Assembly (NCBI GenBank): GCA_903837595.1 | Contig: CAILVI010000372.1 | Location: forward strand, 1-64,000 | Source of the DNA: an uncultured Thiodictyon sp. | GTDB lineage: Bacteria > Pseudomonadota > Gammaproteobacteria > Chromatiales > Chromatiaceae | Direction: 5' to 3' | Length of the DNA: 64,000 nucleotides | Part shown: positions 1-8,530 of the stretch, piece by piece | Numbering within the stretch: position 1 is the first letter of the stretch | Layout: every line of letters starts with the position of its first letter | Translations under genes and position numbers: made by a program | The notes under the pieces: generated by a model | What the model saw: only the letters and a program-made list of their open reading frames with translations | Database searches by the model: none | Told to the model about the DNA's origin: nothing

Positions 1-57
1 ACCTCCGAACGTTGGCGAAGCGCGACAGACTAGGCCCCGGGGCGGCACGGGACAAGG

Positions 58-1620
58 CTATAGACCCTCGCCGCACCCCGTCGCGGCCTGGGGGCCGCTC
101 CTACGGCGACTGGTCCGCCGGATGAACAAGGCCGCCCCCACCATCGCCAGTGCCAGCCCGATCGCCAGCCAGTTGCCGACCCACACGAAGGGGGTGGCTC
201 CGGCGCGCGGCTGGACCGGGCCGCTGTAGACCCCGCGCACGAAGGGCGGGATCTGCCCGATCACCCGGCCGCGCCAGTCGATGATGGCGGAGATGCCGGT
301 GTTGGTGGCCCGCACCAGGTCGCGGCCGGTCTCCAGCGCGCGCATTCGGGCCATTTCCAGGTGCTGGTGGGGGGCGAGCGAGTCACCGAACCAGGCGTCG
401 TTACTCACGCTGATCAGGAACTGGGCCTCCGGCAGGGCCTGTGCGACCTCGCCCGGGAATATGTCTTCATAGCAGATAGAGGCCCCGGCGGTGTAACCGC
501 CCACCTTGAGCAGTGGGCGCGCCGCCTTGCCTGCACTGAAATCGGACATCGGGATCTCGAACATCTTCACCAGCGGTCCCAGCCACGCCTTGAATGGCAG
601 GAATTCACCGAAAGGTACCAGGTGACGCTTGGTGTAGAGGTCCTCGCGGCTGCCGATGGCGAGCAGTCCGTTGTAATAGGCGCGGGTCGTGGGGTCCAGG
701 ACCGGGATGCCGAGTACCATCTCAAAGCCCTTGGCCCGCGCTATCTCGGCCATGGGGTCGATCATCTCCTCGCGGACCTGGTCCAGGAAATCGGGGACGG
801 CCGTCTCCGGCCAGACGATCAGCTTGGCGTCTGGGTGTTCCTTGGTGAGGTCCCAATAGGCCTGCACGATCCCGATCTTGGCCTCCGGGTCCCATTTGAC
901 CGACTGCGGGATGTTGGCCTGGAGCACGGCGGCCTTGAAGGGCGCGCCGTTGGCCTGGGTCCAGACGACCGGTTGCAGCGCCGTCCCGCCGAGCCAGATG
1001 ATGGCGAGCCCCGTGCCCGCCGCCAGACGGCCGCGGCCGGGCCAGCGGATCAAGCCCCACAGGAGTCCGCCGGAGACGGCGGTCAGGAGGCTCAAGCCGT
1101 AGACGCCGCCGATGGGCGCGTAGCCGGAGAGCGGCCCGTCGATCTGGGAGTAACCGAGCTTGAGCCAGGCAAAGCCGGTAAAGAGCCAGCCGCGCAGCCA
1201 CTCAAAGAGCACATAAAGTCCCGGCAGCAGGAACACCGGACCGGTCCAGGAGGGCGTGGGTTGCAGCCATCGGGCCAGCCAGCCGGCCAGGGCGTAATAG
1301 CTCGCCATCCACACGACGAAGGTGGCCATCAGTAGATCCGCCGCCCAGGCGTCCATGTTGCCGTACTGGCTCAGGCTGATGCGGATCCAGGCGATGCCAA
1401 AGCCCATCAGGCCCAGGCCAAAGGCCCAGCCGCGCCGCAGGCCGGCACCGGGCGAACCGGTGGCCAGGGACTGCGTCAACAGGGCCAGGGCGATGACCGC
1501 AAGCGGAAAGTACGAGAAGGGTGCAAAACCCAGGACCGTGAGCGCACCGGCCACGAGTGCGAGCAACGCGGGCAGGGCAGGGCGCAGGCGTAGGCCCAGA
1601 CGGGAGAGGCTCGGATGCAT
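58..1620 (-). CDS. lnt: Apolipoprotein N-acyltransferase
   Basis: Lnt transfers an acyl chain from a phospholipid to the N-terminal cysteine of diacylglyceryl lipoproteins, the last step of lipoprotein maturation at the inner membrane. The 520-aa product has the family length. Roughly residues 15-220 form the N-terminal membrane bundle and residues 225-480 the nitrilase-like catalytic domain. The expected triad is visible as Glu272 (WPETAVPDF), Lys331 (YTKRHLVPFGEF) and Cys383 (SICYEDIFPGE). The ATG at 1620 gives a full membrane domain, although no good Shine-Dalgarno precedes it. The last codons contain a 30-bp segment repeated in the prophage at 48748. The usual upstream partner corC/ybeX is not in the window. 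Confidence 0.95.
   Translation of the reverse strand: MHPSLSRLGLRLRPALPALLALVAGALTVLGFAPFSYFPLAVIALALLTQSLATGSPGAGLRRGWAFGLGLMGFGIAWIRISLSQYGNMDAWAADLLMATFVVWMASYYALAGWLARWLQPTPSWTGPVFLLPGLYVLFEWLRGWLFTGFAWLKLGYSQIDGPLSGYAPIGGVYGLSLLTAVSGGLLWGLIRWPGRGRLAAGTGLAIIWLGGTALQPVVWTQANGAPFKAAVLQANIPQSVKWDPEAKIGIVQAYWDLTKEHPDAKLIVWPETAVPDFLDQVREEMIDPMAEIARAKGFEMVLGIPVLDPTTRAYYNGLLAIGSREDLYTKRHLVPFGEFLPFKAWLGPLVKMFEIPMSDFSAGKAARPLLKVGGYTAGASICYEDIFPGEVAQALPEAQFLISVSNDAWFGDSLAPHQHLEMARMRALETGRDLVRATNTGISAIIDWRGRVIGQIPPFVRGVYSGPVQPRAGATPFVWVGNWLAIGLALAMVGAALFIRRTSRRRSGPQAATGCGEGL
79..108. repeat. 30-bp dispersed repeat, host copy
   Basis: This 30-bp segment inside the 3' end of lnt is identical to 48748-48777 inside a prophage early gene; both begin CGTCGCGGCCTGGGGGC. 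A degenerate relative is seen around 49142-49171. The two genes are unrelated, so the match marks a small dispersed repeat rather than homology. Confidence 0.7.
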
Positions 1621-1817
1621 GGGAGGATCGCCGTGACGCTGACTGGATAGGGGTGGGCGCCGTTCTAACAGTCCAGGGCGTCGCGGTCAATTCCGATCGG
1701 TGCCTGCGGGAGCGGCGTCCCGCCGCGACACGCCCGCGCGTCAGCGGCTAGCCGGCTTGCGTATACTCGCGCCCAAACCCGCCAACCTAACCCGCCCTGG
1801 GCCGCGAGCGCCGCCCC

Positions 1818-4160
1818 ATGATCAGACACCTGCTGCTCTTTTTCTTTCTGTTCGGCCAGGCACCGCTGCTGTTCGCGCAGCTGTCGCAGCTGTCGCAGCT
1901 GTCGCTGCTGCCGGCGATCACTGAGTCTCAGCCGGAGGTCGCTGCGCCGTTGAAGGACATCAAGGCGGAGCGCGCGCGCGTCGCCGCGCATATCGAGGAG
2001 GCCACGAAACAGCTCACCGAGGCGAATCAGGCCCTCGCGGCGTCCGACGTGCAGCGCAACGCGGATGACGAGCAAGCGCTGCAAGAGCGGGTCAACCTCC
2101 TGCAGGCGCGCGTTCAGGTGGGTCGACGCCACCTCAAGATCGTCGATGAGGCACAGGCGGTGCGGGAAGAAAAGACCCAGCTCCAAGAGGAGTTCAACAG
2201 TTGGACCGGCTTTGCGACCCCGCCGCCATACCCGCTCGATGTGGTCGAGGCATTGGGGAGGCAACTGAAGGCGCGGCAGGCCGCCACCCAGACGGATGAG
2301 CTGCGGCGGTCTTCGTTTGCTTATGCGCAGGCCCGCACGGTCGCGCAGTTGGCGAGTGATCAGAAAGCCTTTCGTCAGACCCTCGAAGCACTGGAATCGG
2401 CCGGCACCGACGAGGTGAAACAGGACGCCCGCAAGAAGCACGCATTGCGCCAGATCGCATTGAGTCTGAGTGCGGAAGGTGTGGCCTTTGTGCAATCGAG
2501 CGAGCAAGCCCTCACCGAGAAGCTGGGCCTTGACCGCCTGCGCGAGGAATTCATACGAAAAAAGCTGACGGTGGCGCTGCCGCAGGTGCAATTGACCCCT
2601 GGTGAAGTGCAGACGAAGCTCGACGCGCTGGGCCAGGAGTTGCGTGGTGTCAATGACGACCTGACCAAGACCAGCGCCGCCGAGGCCCTGGCCAGCCGGC
2701 AATTGGAATCAGTCCGGGCGCGCCTGGAAGGACAGAAAGAGACGGGCGGCGTCGATCCATTACTGACGCTTGAGCAGCAGCTCATACAGGCGCAACGCGA
2801 TGCGGTGCACGCCACCCTGGATGATGTGAATCTGCATATCGGCTACCTCCAGTTGCAGCAGATCGCCTGGAGAGACCGCTTGGAGCTGCATCAACACTGG
2901 GATTTCGCGAAGGCCAGGACCCAGTTGGCCGACCTCGCAGCCGTGCTGCCGACGCTCGAGCAAGGCATTGCCAGTCTGGAGCTCGCCCGCACCGCGTCCG
3001 ACGGTTTCGAGGTCGAGCCCCGGTTCGCGATTGCGGAACTCGCCGCATCGCGCGATGCCCTGGTCAGCGCGATGAATGAACGCCGCGTGCAGTTGGGTCA
3101 AACCCTGCGCAGCGCACTGCAACTGCGCGATTTTCTGACGTTATGGCAGGACGAGATCAAGGTCCGTGTCGGCGAAACGGGGGCGGCCGCCGAGGCGCGC
3201 GGGTGGACCGATGTCGTGGTTGAGTACCTGCAGCGGTTATGGTCGTTTGAGCTCCTCTCCATCGAAGATACGCTCGTGGTGGACGGCGAGCGCGTGAGTG
3301 AGAAGCGACCCGTGACCATTGGTAAGGTGAGCGAGGCGCTCCTGATCCTGACGGTCGGTTTGCTGCTCGCTTCCGGATTGGCGCGGGTCATCAGTCGGAT
3401 TCTGCTGCCCTTCGGGGCGGAAAAATGGCGGCGGCGCCTGCTCATTCAGAAGCTGCTGCGGGTGGGCATGACGCTGGCGGTCGTCGTCCTGGCCTTGGTC
3501 ACGGTCAAGATACCGCTGGCGGTGTTCGCTTTTCTCGGTGGCGCCATTGCGCTGGGGATCGGTTTCGGCGCGAAGAATCTCCTCAATAATTTTATCAGCG
3601 GTTTCATTATCCTGGGGGAGGGTACCATCCGCGTCGGTGACCGGATCGAGATCGAAGGCACCCAAGGGATCGTGGCCAGGATCGGGGAGCGCTCCACCCG
3701 GGTGCGCCGTCTGGATGGGGTGGACATGCTGATTCCCAACAGCCATTTCCTCGAGAATCGGGTGACCAATATGACGCTCGCGGATCAACGCGCCCGGGTC
3801 ACCATTGCGGTGGGTGTAGCCTATGGCTCGCCGACCCGCCAGGTTCACGCACTGCTGCTGGAAATCGCCAAGTCGCACCCCTTGGTGGTGGCCGATCCGG
3901 TGCCCGCCGTCGTCTTCGAGGATTTCGGAGATAGCGCGCTCATCTTCCGCGTCTATGTCTGGATCGATTTTGGCGCTCAGGATGATTACCGGGCGGTGGT
4001 GACCGAGTTGCGCCATACCATCAGTGAACGCTTCGCGCAGGAGGGCCATGAAATCGCTTTCCCGCAGCGCGATGTACATCTGGATGCCAAGAGTCCCATC
4101 CGGGTTCAGGTGCTTGCTCAGGCCGAATCAGACCAGGACGATCCGGCATGCAAAACTTAG
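1818..4160 (+). CDS. Large MscS-family mechanosensitive channel (MscK/KefA-like)
   Basis: The 780-aa protein starts with a hydrophobic export signal (MIRHLLLFFFLFGQAPLLFA). A long Glu/Gln/Ala-rich coiled-coil region, probably periplasmic, fills about residues 35-470. The membrane part follows from about residue 500. The MscS pore helix and beta domain lie near residues 570-660 (GAIALGIGFGAKNLLNNFI, then RVGDRIEIEGTQGIVARIG and DGVDMLIPNSHFLENRVTN), which is the family signature. It should open under membrane tension to release solutes during hypo-osmotic shock. A 9-bp tandem repeat around 1879-1905 encodes an LSQ repeat next to the signal cleavage region. No clear ribosome site precedes the ATG. 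Confidence 0.88.
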   Translation: MIRHLLLFFFLFGQAPLLFAQLSQLSQLSLLPAITESQPEVAAPLKDIKAERARVAAHIEEATKQLTEANQALAASDVQRNADDEQALQERVNLLQARVQVGRRHLKIVDEAQAVREEKTQLQEEFNSWTGFATPPPYPLDVVEALGRQLKARQAATQTDELRRSSFAYAQARTVAQLASDQKAFRQTLEALESAGTDEVKQDARKKHALRQIALSLSAEGVAFVQSSEQALTEKLGLDRLREEFIRKKLTVALPQVQLTPGEVQTKLDALGQELRGVNDDLTKTSAAEALASRQLESVRARLEGQKETGGVDPLLTLEQQLIQAQRDAVHATLDDVNLHIGYLQLQQIAWRDRLELHQHWDFAKARTQLADLAAVLPTLEQGIASLELARTASDGFEVEPRFAIAELAASRDALVSAMNERRVQLGQTLRSALQLRDFLTLWQDEIKVRVGETGAAAEARGWTDVVVEYLQRLWSFELLSIEDTLVVDGERVSEKRPVTIGKVSEALLILTVGLLLASGLARVISRILLPFGAEKWRRRLLIQKLLRVGMTLAVVVLALVTVKIPLAVFAFLGGAIALGIGFGAKNLLNNFISGFIILGEGTIRVGDRIEIEGTQGIVARIGERSTRVRRLDGVDMLIPNSHFLENRVTNMTLADQRARVTIAVGVAYGSPTRQVHALLLEIAKSHPLVVADPVPAVVFEDFGDSALIFRVYVWIDFGAQDDYRAVVTELRHTISERFAQEGHEIAFPQRDVHLDAKSPIRVQVLAQAESDQDDPACKT

Positions 4161-4315
4161 CGCTGGTCCGTGTTCATGATGTTGAGTGCGACGCCGGTCG
4201 TGCGTTGCGTCAGTGCTGGCGCGTCAGTGACCAGGAGCGTGGTGCCTGGAACCAGGCTGTCATAGAGTGCTTTGGCGAAGCGTGGTGGCAGGTGAATGCG
4301 GAAAATTCGTAACAT
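4157..4315 (-). pseudogene. Remnant resembling the C-terminus of an L,D-transpeptidase
   Basis: A 52-codon open stretch reads MLRIFRIHLPPRFAKALYDS followed by LVPGTTLLVTDAP and a short tail. The PGTT-LVTDAP segment resembles the end of YkuD/ErfK-type L,D-transpeptidases, but the catalytic Cys domain is absent and nothing upstream continues it. The stop overlaps the stop of the converging channel gene. I read it as a decayed fragment. The family assignment is from memory of the motif and is tentative. Confidence 0.35.
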
Positions 4316-4384
4316 GGATATTAAACCTAAGCGACAGTGATTGTCGATTTTCATTCTGGATGCCAAGCGTCCCATGCTTGTGCC

Positions 4385-4681
4385 AGTGCCGAGCCCGTTG
4401 CCGGCCTCGGTGTCAGCAGCGCGGCATAGGGAAAGGAGTCATTGCCGACTTCCACCAGGTTGGCGAACAGTGTCCTTAGGTTGCCGGTGACGATCATGCC
4501 GACCACGGGTTCGGCGACTTCGCCGTGGCGAATCAGGTGCCGTTGAGGCCCTCGGAGAACTCGCCGGTGGTCGGGTCGGCGTTACCGCCGGCCCAGCTGG
4601 TGACCAGGATACCGTCGCCGACCGCGCGCAGGATCTCAGTCAGTCCGCGGTTGCCGAGTTAGACGATCTGATTGGAGGGCT
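4385..4681 (-). pseudogene. Decayed C-terminal fragment of a TldD/PmbA-type metallopeptidase
   Basis: The minus strand reads GNRGLTEILRAVGDGILVTS followed by WAGGNADPTTGEFSEGLNGT, a good match to the glycine-rich C-terminal region of TldD/TldE (PmbA) proteases. An in-frame TAA precedes the Gly-Asn motif. After the GLNGT segment the frame shifts and continues as LIRHGEVAEPVVGMIVTGNL and LVEVGNDSFPYAALL. With one stop and one frameshift inside about 100 codons, and no N-terminal half, this is a pseudogene. The family normally matures peptide antibiotics or acts in antitoxin proteolysis. Confidence 0.75.
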
Positions 4682-4698
4682 GGCCGGTCGTGATCGGC

Positions 4699-4831
4699 GG
4701 CCTTGATCATCATTCCGGCCAAGCGGTCGGTCCGCACAGCGGATCCTAAGGTTTGCGCCGCGCCCCTAGGGTCCGCTGTGGGGACCAACGACTTCGCGGC
4801 TAGCGCGGTGGCCGGGATTATGACCGAGGCC
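4699..4831. repeat. MITE-like nested inverted-repeat element, copy 1
   Basis: The element is bounded by imperfect inverted ends, GGCCTTGATCATCATTCCGG at 4699 and its partner at 4810-4831. Inside is a second inverted repeat, CACAGCGGATCCTAAGG against CCTAGGGTCCGCTGTG. The outer ends match copies 2 and 3 but the inner core is different. It holds no open reading frame and lies in the gap between the TldD remnant and the next gene. Confidence 0.7.
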
Positions 4832-4857
4832 CGCCGGCCCGGACCGCCAAAGGCAGG

Positions 4858-5547
4858 TCAGTACAGAATATGGATGGACTGACTGGGGAGCTGATAGATC
4901 ACCCCCTTGGACCCCAGACCGGATTTCCGAATGACCTTCTCCTTGGTCCCATCGTTGATGTAGGTCCCAGGTTTGTTGCCGACCGGCGAGAACGAAAACT
5001 CGCCGGAGTCGGCCAGCACGATATGGACGGCCCCCTGGCGTTGGGTATAGGAGCAGCGTTGCTCATAGCTCAGTGTCTTGCCGGTATAGATTTGGCAGCG
5101 GTAGGGTAAATTGGCATTGCTCCCACCGCTAGGGGCCGGCGTATGGCTGGTGGTCGTCGCGGGCTTGTTCATCGCGTTGATCGCCATCCCCCCACCGATC
5201 AAGGCGGCGGCACCCAGCGCCGCTGTCTGCGTGGTGGTCAGACCCTTGGGCTTGGGACCGTTATACTCGGCGGTGGTCACATGGCGGTTCTTGACCTCGC
5301 AGCTCCAGGGGTGCCGGTCGCCGTCCACCTTGGTGCTGCCTTGCACCTTATAATGATGCTCGGCGTTGTCCATCACATGCGTGGCCGTTGCATCGCGCAG
5401 GTCGGTGAGCTTGTACTCGCTGCGGATGCGGTTCTCGCAGTCGCTAATGGCCTCCTTGTCGCCATAGGCGAAGGCGATACCAGGGGCAGCGACCGCCAGT
5501 GCGATTAAGGTGGCGAGCGGGGTGCGGATGGTATTGATGTGCTGCAT
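4858..5547 (-). CDS. Exported hypothetical protein
   Basis: The 229-aa product has a signal peptide (about residues 1-27, ending near GIAFAYG). A charged domain follows with two cysteines (SDCENRI and PWSCEVKN). Near residues 100-128 is an Ala/Gly-rich hydrophobic stretch (TQTAALGAAALIGGGMAINA) that could insert in a membrane. A Thr/Pro/Ser linker then leads to a C-terminal domain with a further Cys pair (YRCQIYTG, QRCSYTQR). I do not recognise the family. Four cysteines in an exported protein suggest disulfides. The start is supported by a GGAG about 9 bases upstream. It precedes the SH3 protein on the same strand only after a gap. Confidence 0.75.
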   Translation of the reverse strand: MQHINTIRTPLATLIALAVAAPGIAFAYGDKEAISDCENRIRSEYKLTDLRDATATHVMDNAEHHYKVQGSTKVDGDRHPWSCEVKNRHVTTAEYNGPKPKGLTTTQTAALGAAALIGGGMAINAMNKPATTTSHTPAPSGGSNANLPYRCQIYTGKTLSYEQRCSYTQRQGAVHIVLADSGEFSFSPVGNKPGTYINDGTKEKVIRKSGLGSKGVIYQLPSQSIHILY

Positions 5548-5620
5548 CGTCGAGTCACTCCAGATGGATAGGCGTTGAGACGGATTGAAAGCAGTTCAAG
5601 AAAACGAGAGGGCAATCGGG

Positions 5621-5950
5621 CTACGGCTGATGGGTCGCCTCGCGCAGGTAACGCCCGGCGACCCACCCCTTGGCGCGTGCATCGTTCGGCCGCGCGATCT
5701 GGCACCACCGTTGCCCGCGCGCCATCTTGCAGCCGAGGTTGCGCATGACCGTGCCGTTGGCGAGTTCGGCCACCACGCGGCCCTTGGGCGAGGGGCCGGC
5801 TCGCAGGTTCAAGGTGTCGCCGCGCGCCACACCCGTGACCTCCCAGAAGTCCGGCCCACCGGCCAGCCCATCGGCAAAGTCACCGGCCTGTGCCACGACC
5901 GGCACGGCGGCCGTCATCCAAACGAGGAGCAGGAGCCCCAATTTTTTCAT
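5621..5950 (-). CDS. Exported bacterial SH3-domain protein
   Basis: A 109-aa protein with a signal peptide (MKKLGLLLLVWMTAAVPVVA) followed by one SH3b domain. It contains the characteristic DTLNLRAGPSPKGRVVAELA segment, then NLGC, WCQIARP and GWVAGRYL. SH3b domains bind peptidoglycan or cell-surface partners in the periplasm. The start is the ATG at 5950, preceded by CGGAGAA; longer upstream readings lack a signal and are unlikely. Confidence 0.88.
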   Translation of the reverse strand: MKKLGLLLLVWMTAAVPVVAQAGDFADGLAGGPDFWEVTGVARGDTLNLRAGPSPKGRVVAELANGTVMRNLGCKMARGQRWCQIARPNDARAKGWVAGRYLREATHQP

Positions 5951-6677
5951 GTTGCTGATTCTCCGATAGCCCTGGTGATGGCGTTGCGGGACGGCGGAAC
6001 CTTGCCGGGGCGGGGCAGCGTTGTGTTCGACGGGCGCTGCGCTCGACCCTGCGCTCGCCGATAATATCTTCGCACTGGGTTTTGCGGTAGAGCCAGCAGC
6101 CACTCCGGCCGAGGGCGCCAAAAAAAAACAGGGTTCCGTTGGCGTCTATAGCACGCACGGGCCCGCCAGTTTTCCTCAGCTGGATTAGGGCTAAGCAGCC
6201 AGGTCGGGGTCCTGCCATCCCAGGCTGGACCCCGCGTGGGGCGTCGGGTGACCGGTGCAGGGACTTCGCCCTTCGGGGCCTTGGCCCAAGAACCTGCCGG
6301 AGAGACTATGCGAGGGCAACCTGTACAGGCGGCGCCACAGGAATCGCTCCCGTTTAGGTTGGCGGGGATAGAACAGCGGCGGATACTTACGTTGCGCCGC
6401 GCTGGAAAAAGTTCTTGCAGCGCTTAAGTCGTCGGAGTGGGGGGTATGTAACTTGCTGTTCTTAAATGGCTCAGGCGTCAATATTAGCCCGTCCTGCGAT
6501 CAGTTGGGCTGGCTCGGTTTAGTACCTCCTTGAACATCTTCAGCAACGGCAAGAACGTTTCCAATACCTCGCTGAGAGTTTTCATCAACCACAAGCACTT
6601 TTCATGGAGGATTAAGAAATGCCATGCGATCGATAATGGAAGGCAGAAAAAGACCTCACAGACCAATATATCTTGCC
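5951..6677. other. No recognisable gene
   Basis: About 730 bases with only short, unsupported open frames. A minus-strand frame (about 6484-6582, MKTLSEVLETFLPLLKMFKE) has no ribosome site and no recognisable family. The stretch is visibly less G+C-rich than the neighbouring genes in places, for example 6530-6620, consistent with decayed DNA. Confidence 0.5.
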
Positions 6678-6834
6678 GGCCTTGATCATTGTTCCGGCCA
6701 ACCGGTCCGCCTGCAACTGGAGGTCGAGGCTTTAGCCGGTGGCGGTTTCCCGCATACCCAAGAGAAATCAGTGGCGCTTGCGTGCCCACCGGCTAAAGCC
6801 TCGACCTCCAGTTGCCGGACCGATGACCAAGGCC
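6678..6834. repeat. MITE-like nested inverted-repeat element, copy 2
   Basis: The outer ends are GGCCTTGATCATTGTTCCGG at 6678 and the inverse, ending GATGACCAAGGCC, at 6834. Inside are perfect 27-bp arms at 6714-6740 and 6788-6814 (GGAGGTCGAGGCTTTAGCCG and its complement) around a 47-base core. Copy 3 has the same core in the opposite orientation. There is no coding content. Confidence 0.8.
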
Positions 6835-6937
6835 ATCTTGCCCTTAGACATGCTAGCGGAATATGCTATACCTATTGGTGATACAGGCTCGTACCGTGCC
6901 GGGTTGATACCTGAGCAATGCCTAACGGAGGATAATC

Positions 6938-7096
6938 ATGTCTTCACAAGGCTATTTTCCACCCGCCGAGCCAAAGCGGGTCGACTGGCTCGGTGTCTAC
7001 GGGACCAAGCTGCCGAAATTTGCCCCGCTCATCGGCATCGGCCCGGAGGAGGTCGCCACCACGAAGGCCATGCGGCGTCCGGAGTCGGTTACTTGA
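6938..7096 (+). pseudogene. Truncated N-terminal fragment of an unknown protein
   Basis: An open frame of 52 codons starts MSSQGYFPPAEPKRVDWLGV and continues YGTKLPKFAPLIGIGPEEVA. It has a strong ribosome site (GGAGG seven bases before the ATG). It resembles the first third of a roughly 200-aa hypothetical family that begins with a YFP-WL-Y-KLP pattern. The frame ends abruptly at a stop inside a hairpin (CCGGAGTC at 7079, GACTCCGG ending at 7102), so the gene looks cut off rather than naturally short. The family match is tentative. Confidence 0.5.
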
Positions 7097-7197
7097 CTCC
7101 GGCCGTATTCGTATCCTCAATGGCAGCGCTCTGGCCATCATTTGCACCAGGGGTGCGGTTCCTAAATGCTGAAGCTATGGACTCCAGGCACTAACTC

Positions 7198-7224
7198 GGC
7201 CTTGATCATCGTCCCGGTCACCGG
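7198..7224. repeat. One-ended copy of the MITE-like element
   Basis: GGCCTTGATCATCGTCCCGG followed by TCACCGG matches the outer end of the 4.7, 6.7 and 9.7 kb elements. No matching inverted end is visible before the telA stop codon. It may be a solo terminus or a deleted copy. Confidence 0.6.
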
Positions 7225-7254
7225 CGCTCCCGGCGCAGAGCGCCTGACACATGC

Positions 7255-7278
7255 GTGACACCGCCGCAGCGGTGTCAC
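7255..7278 (-). terminator. Stem-loop downstream of telA
   Basis: GTGACACCGC and GCGGTGTCAC form a perfect 10-bp stem with a 4-base loop, 16 bases past the telA stop. There is no T-run, so it may be a Rho-associated or mRNA-stabilising hairpin rather than a classical intrinsic terminator. Confidence 0.45.
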
Positions 7279-7294
7279 GAGAGCACTCCAGGCG

Positions 7295-8407
7295 CTAACC
7301 CCTGGCCGGATGGCCGCCATCGGCCTTGGCCGAAGCGGCGCTCAGCGCCCGGCGCAGGTCGCCTTCCAGGCGCTCCAGTTCCTGGCTGGCCAGGGCGCGG
7401 GCGCGCTTGCCCTCGTCGGCAATCTTCAGACCCTCCTCAATGGTCGCAATCAGGGTCTGATTGGCCTGGCGGACCACTTCGATATCGAATACGCCGCGCT
7501 CGATCTCGCGGCGTGCCTGTGTGTTGGCGGTCTTGAGGTTCTCGGCGTTGGCGCGCAGCAGGTCGTTAGTGAGATCGGTGGCCGCGCGCAGGGTGTCGGC
7601 GGCCTGCCCGGAGCGGTAGATGGTGACCGCTTGGGCCAATTGTTGGCGCCACAGTGGCACGGTGTTGACCAGGGTGGAGTTGATCTTGTTGATCAGGCCC
7701 TTGTCGTTCTCCTGCACGAGCCGGATGCTGGGCAGGCCCTGCATGGTCACCTGACGGGTCAGCTTCAGGTCGTGGACACGGCGCTCCAGGTCGTCGCGGG
7801 CGCCACGCAGGTCCCGCAACTGCTGAGCCATGACCATGTCGCCGCTGGACTCCACCCGCGCCGTCTGGGCCGGGATGATCGACGCGTCGACCTCGCGCAG
7901 TTTCGCCTCACCGGCGGCGATGTACTGCTCCAGTGCGCGGAAATAGTCGAGGTTGGCCTGGTAGAGCCGGTCGAGTGCGGTGACATCGGTCAGTAGCTGG
8001 GTCTTGTGACGCTCCAGGGTCCGGCCGATGACCTCGATCTGGTCGCGCACCGCCTCGTATTCCTCCAGAAAGCGGGCGATCGGTCGGCCCTGGCCCATGA
8101 GCCGGGAGAGTAGCCCGGGTTTGCGGTTGGGATTCAGCGCGGCGACGTCGAAGCCCTTGAGCGTGGTGACCATCTCGCTCAGGGCCGCGCCGGCGGGGCC
8201 GACGTCCTTGGCACGCACCCCCTCCAGCATCCGATCCGAGACCTGCGTCAACTGCTCCTGGGCCTTGGCGCCGAAGAACAGCACCGACTGGCTGTCGGTG
8301 AGGTCGAGTTCCTTGAGCAGCGCAGTGACCGCAGGGTCCAATTCGGTGCCGGCGGCTGGGGTCAGGGTGGTGGGACTGGTCTGCACCAAGTCGGTGTGTT
8401 CGGTCAC
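7295..8407 (-). CDS. telA: TelA-family toxic anion resistance protein
   Basis: The 370-aa protein is almost wholly alpha-helical with the TelA/KlaA family pattern. Recognisable stretches are GLLSRLMGQGRPIARFLEEY near residue 100, QTARVESSGDMVMAQQLRDL near 190, and the C-terminal REIERGVFDIEVVRQANQTL near 300. TelA proteins are linked to tellurite or toxic-compound resistance and to membrane stress; the mechanism is poorly defined. The start is GTG at 8407 with GGAG about nine bases upstream. It is the last gene of an operon with the XpaC-like gene, the usual TelA partner. Confidence 0.9.
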   Translation of the reverse strand: MTEHTDLVQTSPTTLTPAAGTELDPAVTALLKELDLTDSQSVLFFGAKAQEQLTQVSDRMLEGVRAKDVGPAGAALSEMVTTLKGFDVAALNPNRKPGLLSRLMGQGRPIARFLEEYEAVRDQIEVIGRTLERHKTQLLTDVTALDRLYQANLDYFRALEQYIAAGEAKLREVDASIIPAQTARVESSGDMVMAQQLRDLRGARDDLERRVHDLKLTRQVTMQGLPSIRLVQENDKGLINKINSTLVNTVPLWRQQLAQAVTIYRSGQAADTLRAATDLTNDLLRANAENLKTANTQARREIERGVFDIEVVRQANQTLIATIEEGLKIADEGKRARALASQELERLEGDLRRALSAASAKADGGHPARG

Positions 8408-8530
8408 GTCAGGGTCTCCGGGATGGGTTGCGATGTTCTTTGCTAAGAGCGATTTCCCGACGAATGGCTATCAAAGGAGCGGGGACGTCTAACCCCGACT
8501 CTGTGCCCTCATGTCGCTCAGGGAAATCGC

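Noticed and set aside
361..1335. 324-aa plus-strand frame opposite lnt
   Set aside because: Antisense shadow of a high-G+C gene; the sequence is Arg/Gln/Gly-rich without domains, while the minus strand encodes a complete Lnt.
6484..6789. 101-aa minus-strand frame through the 6.7 kb repeat
   Set aside because: The N-terminal half is encoded by the repeat element; the remainder (MKTLSEVLETFLPLLKMFKE) has no ribosome site or family.
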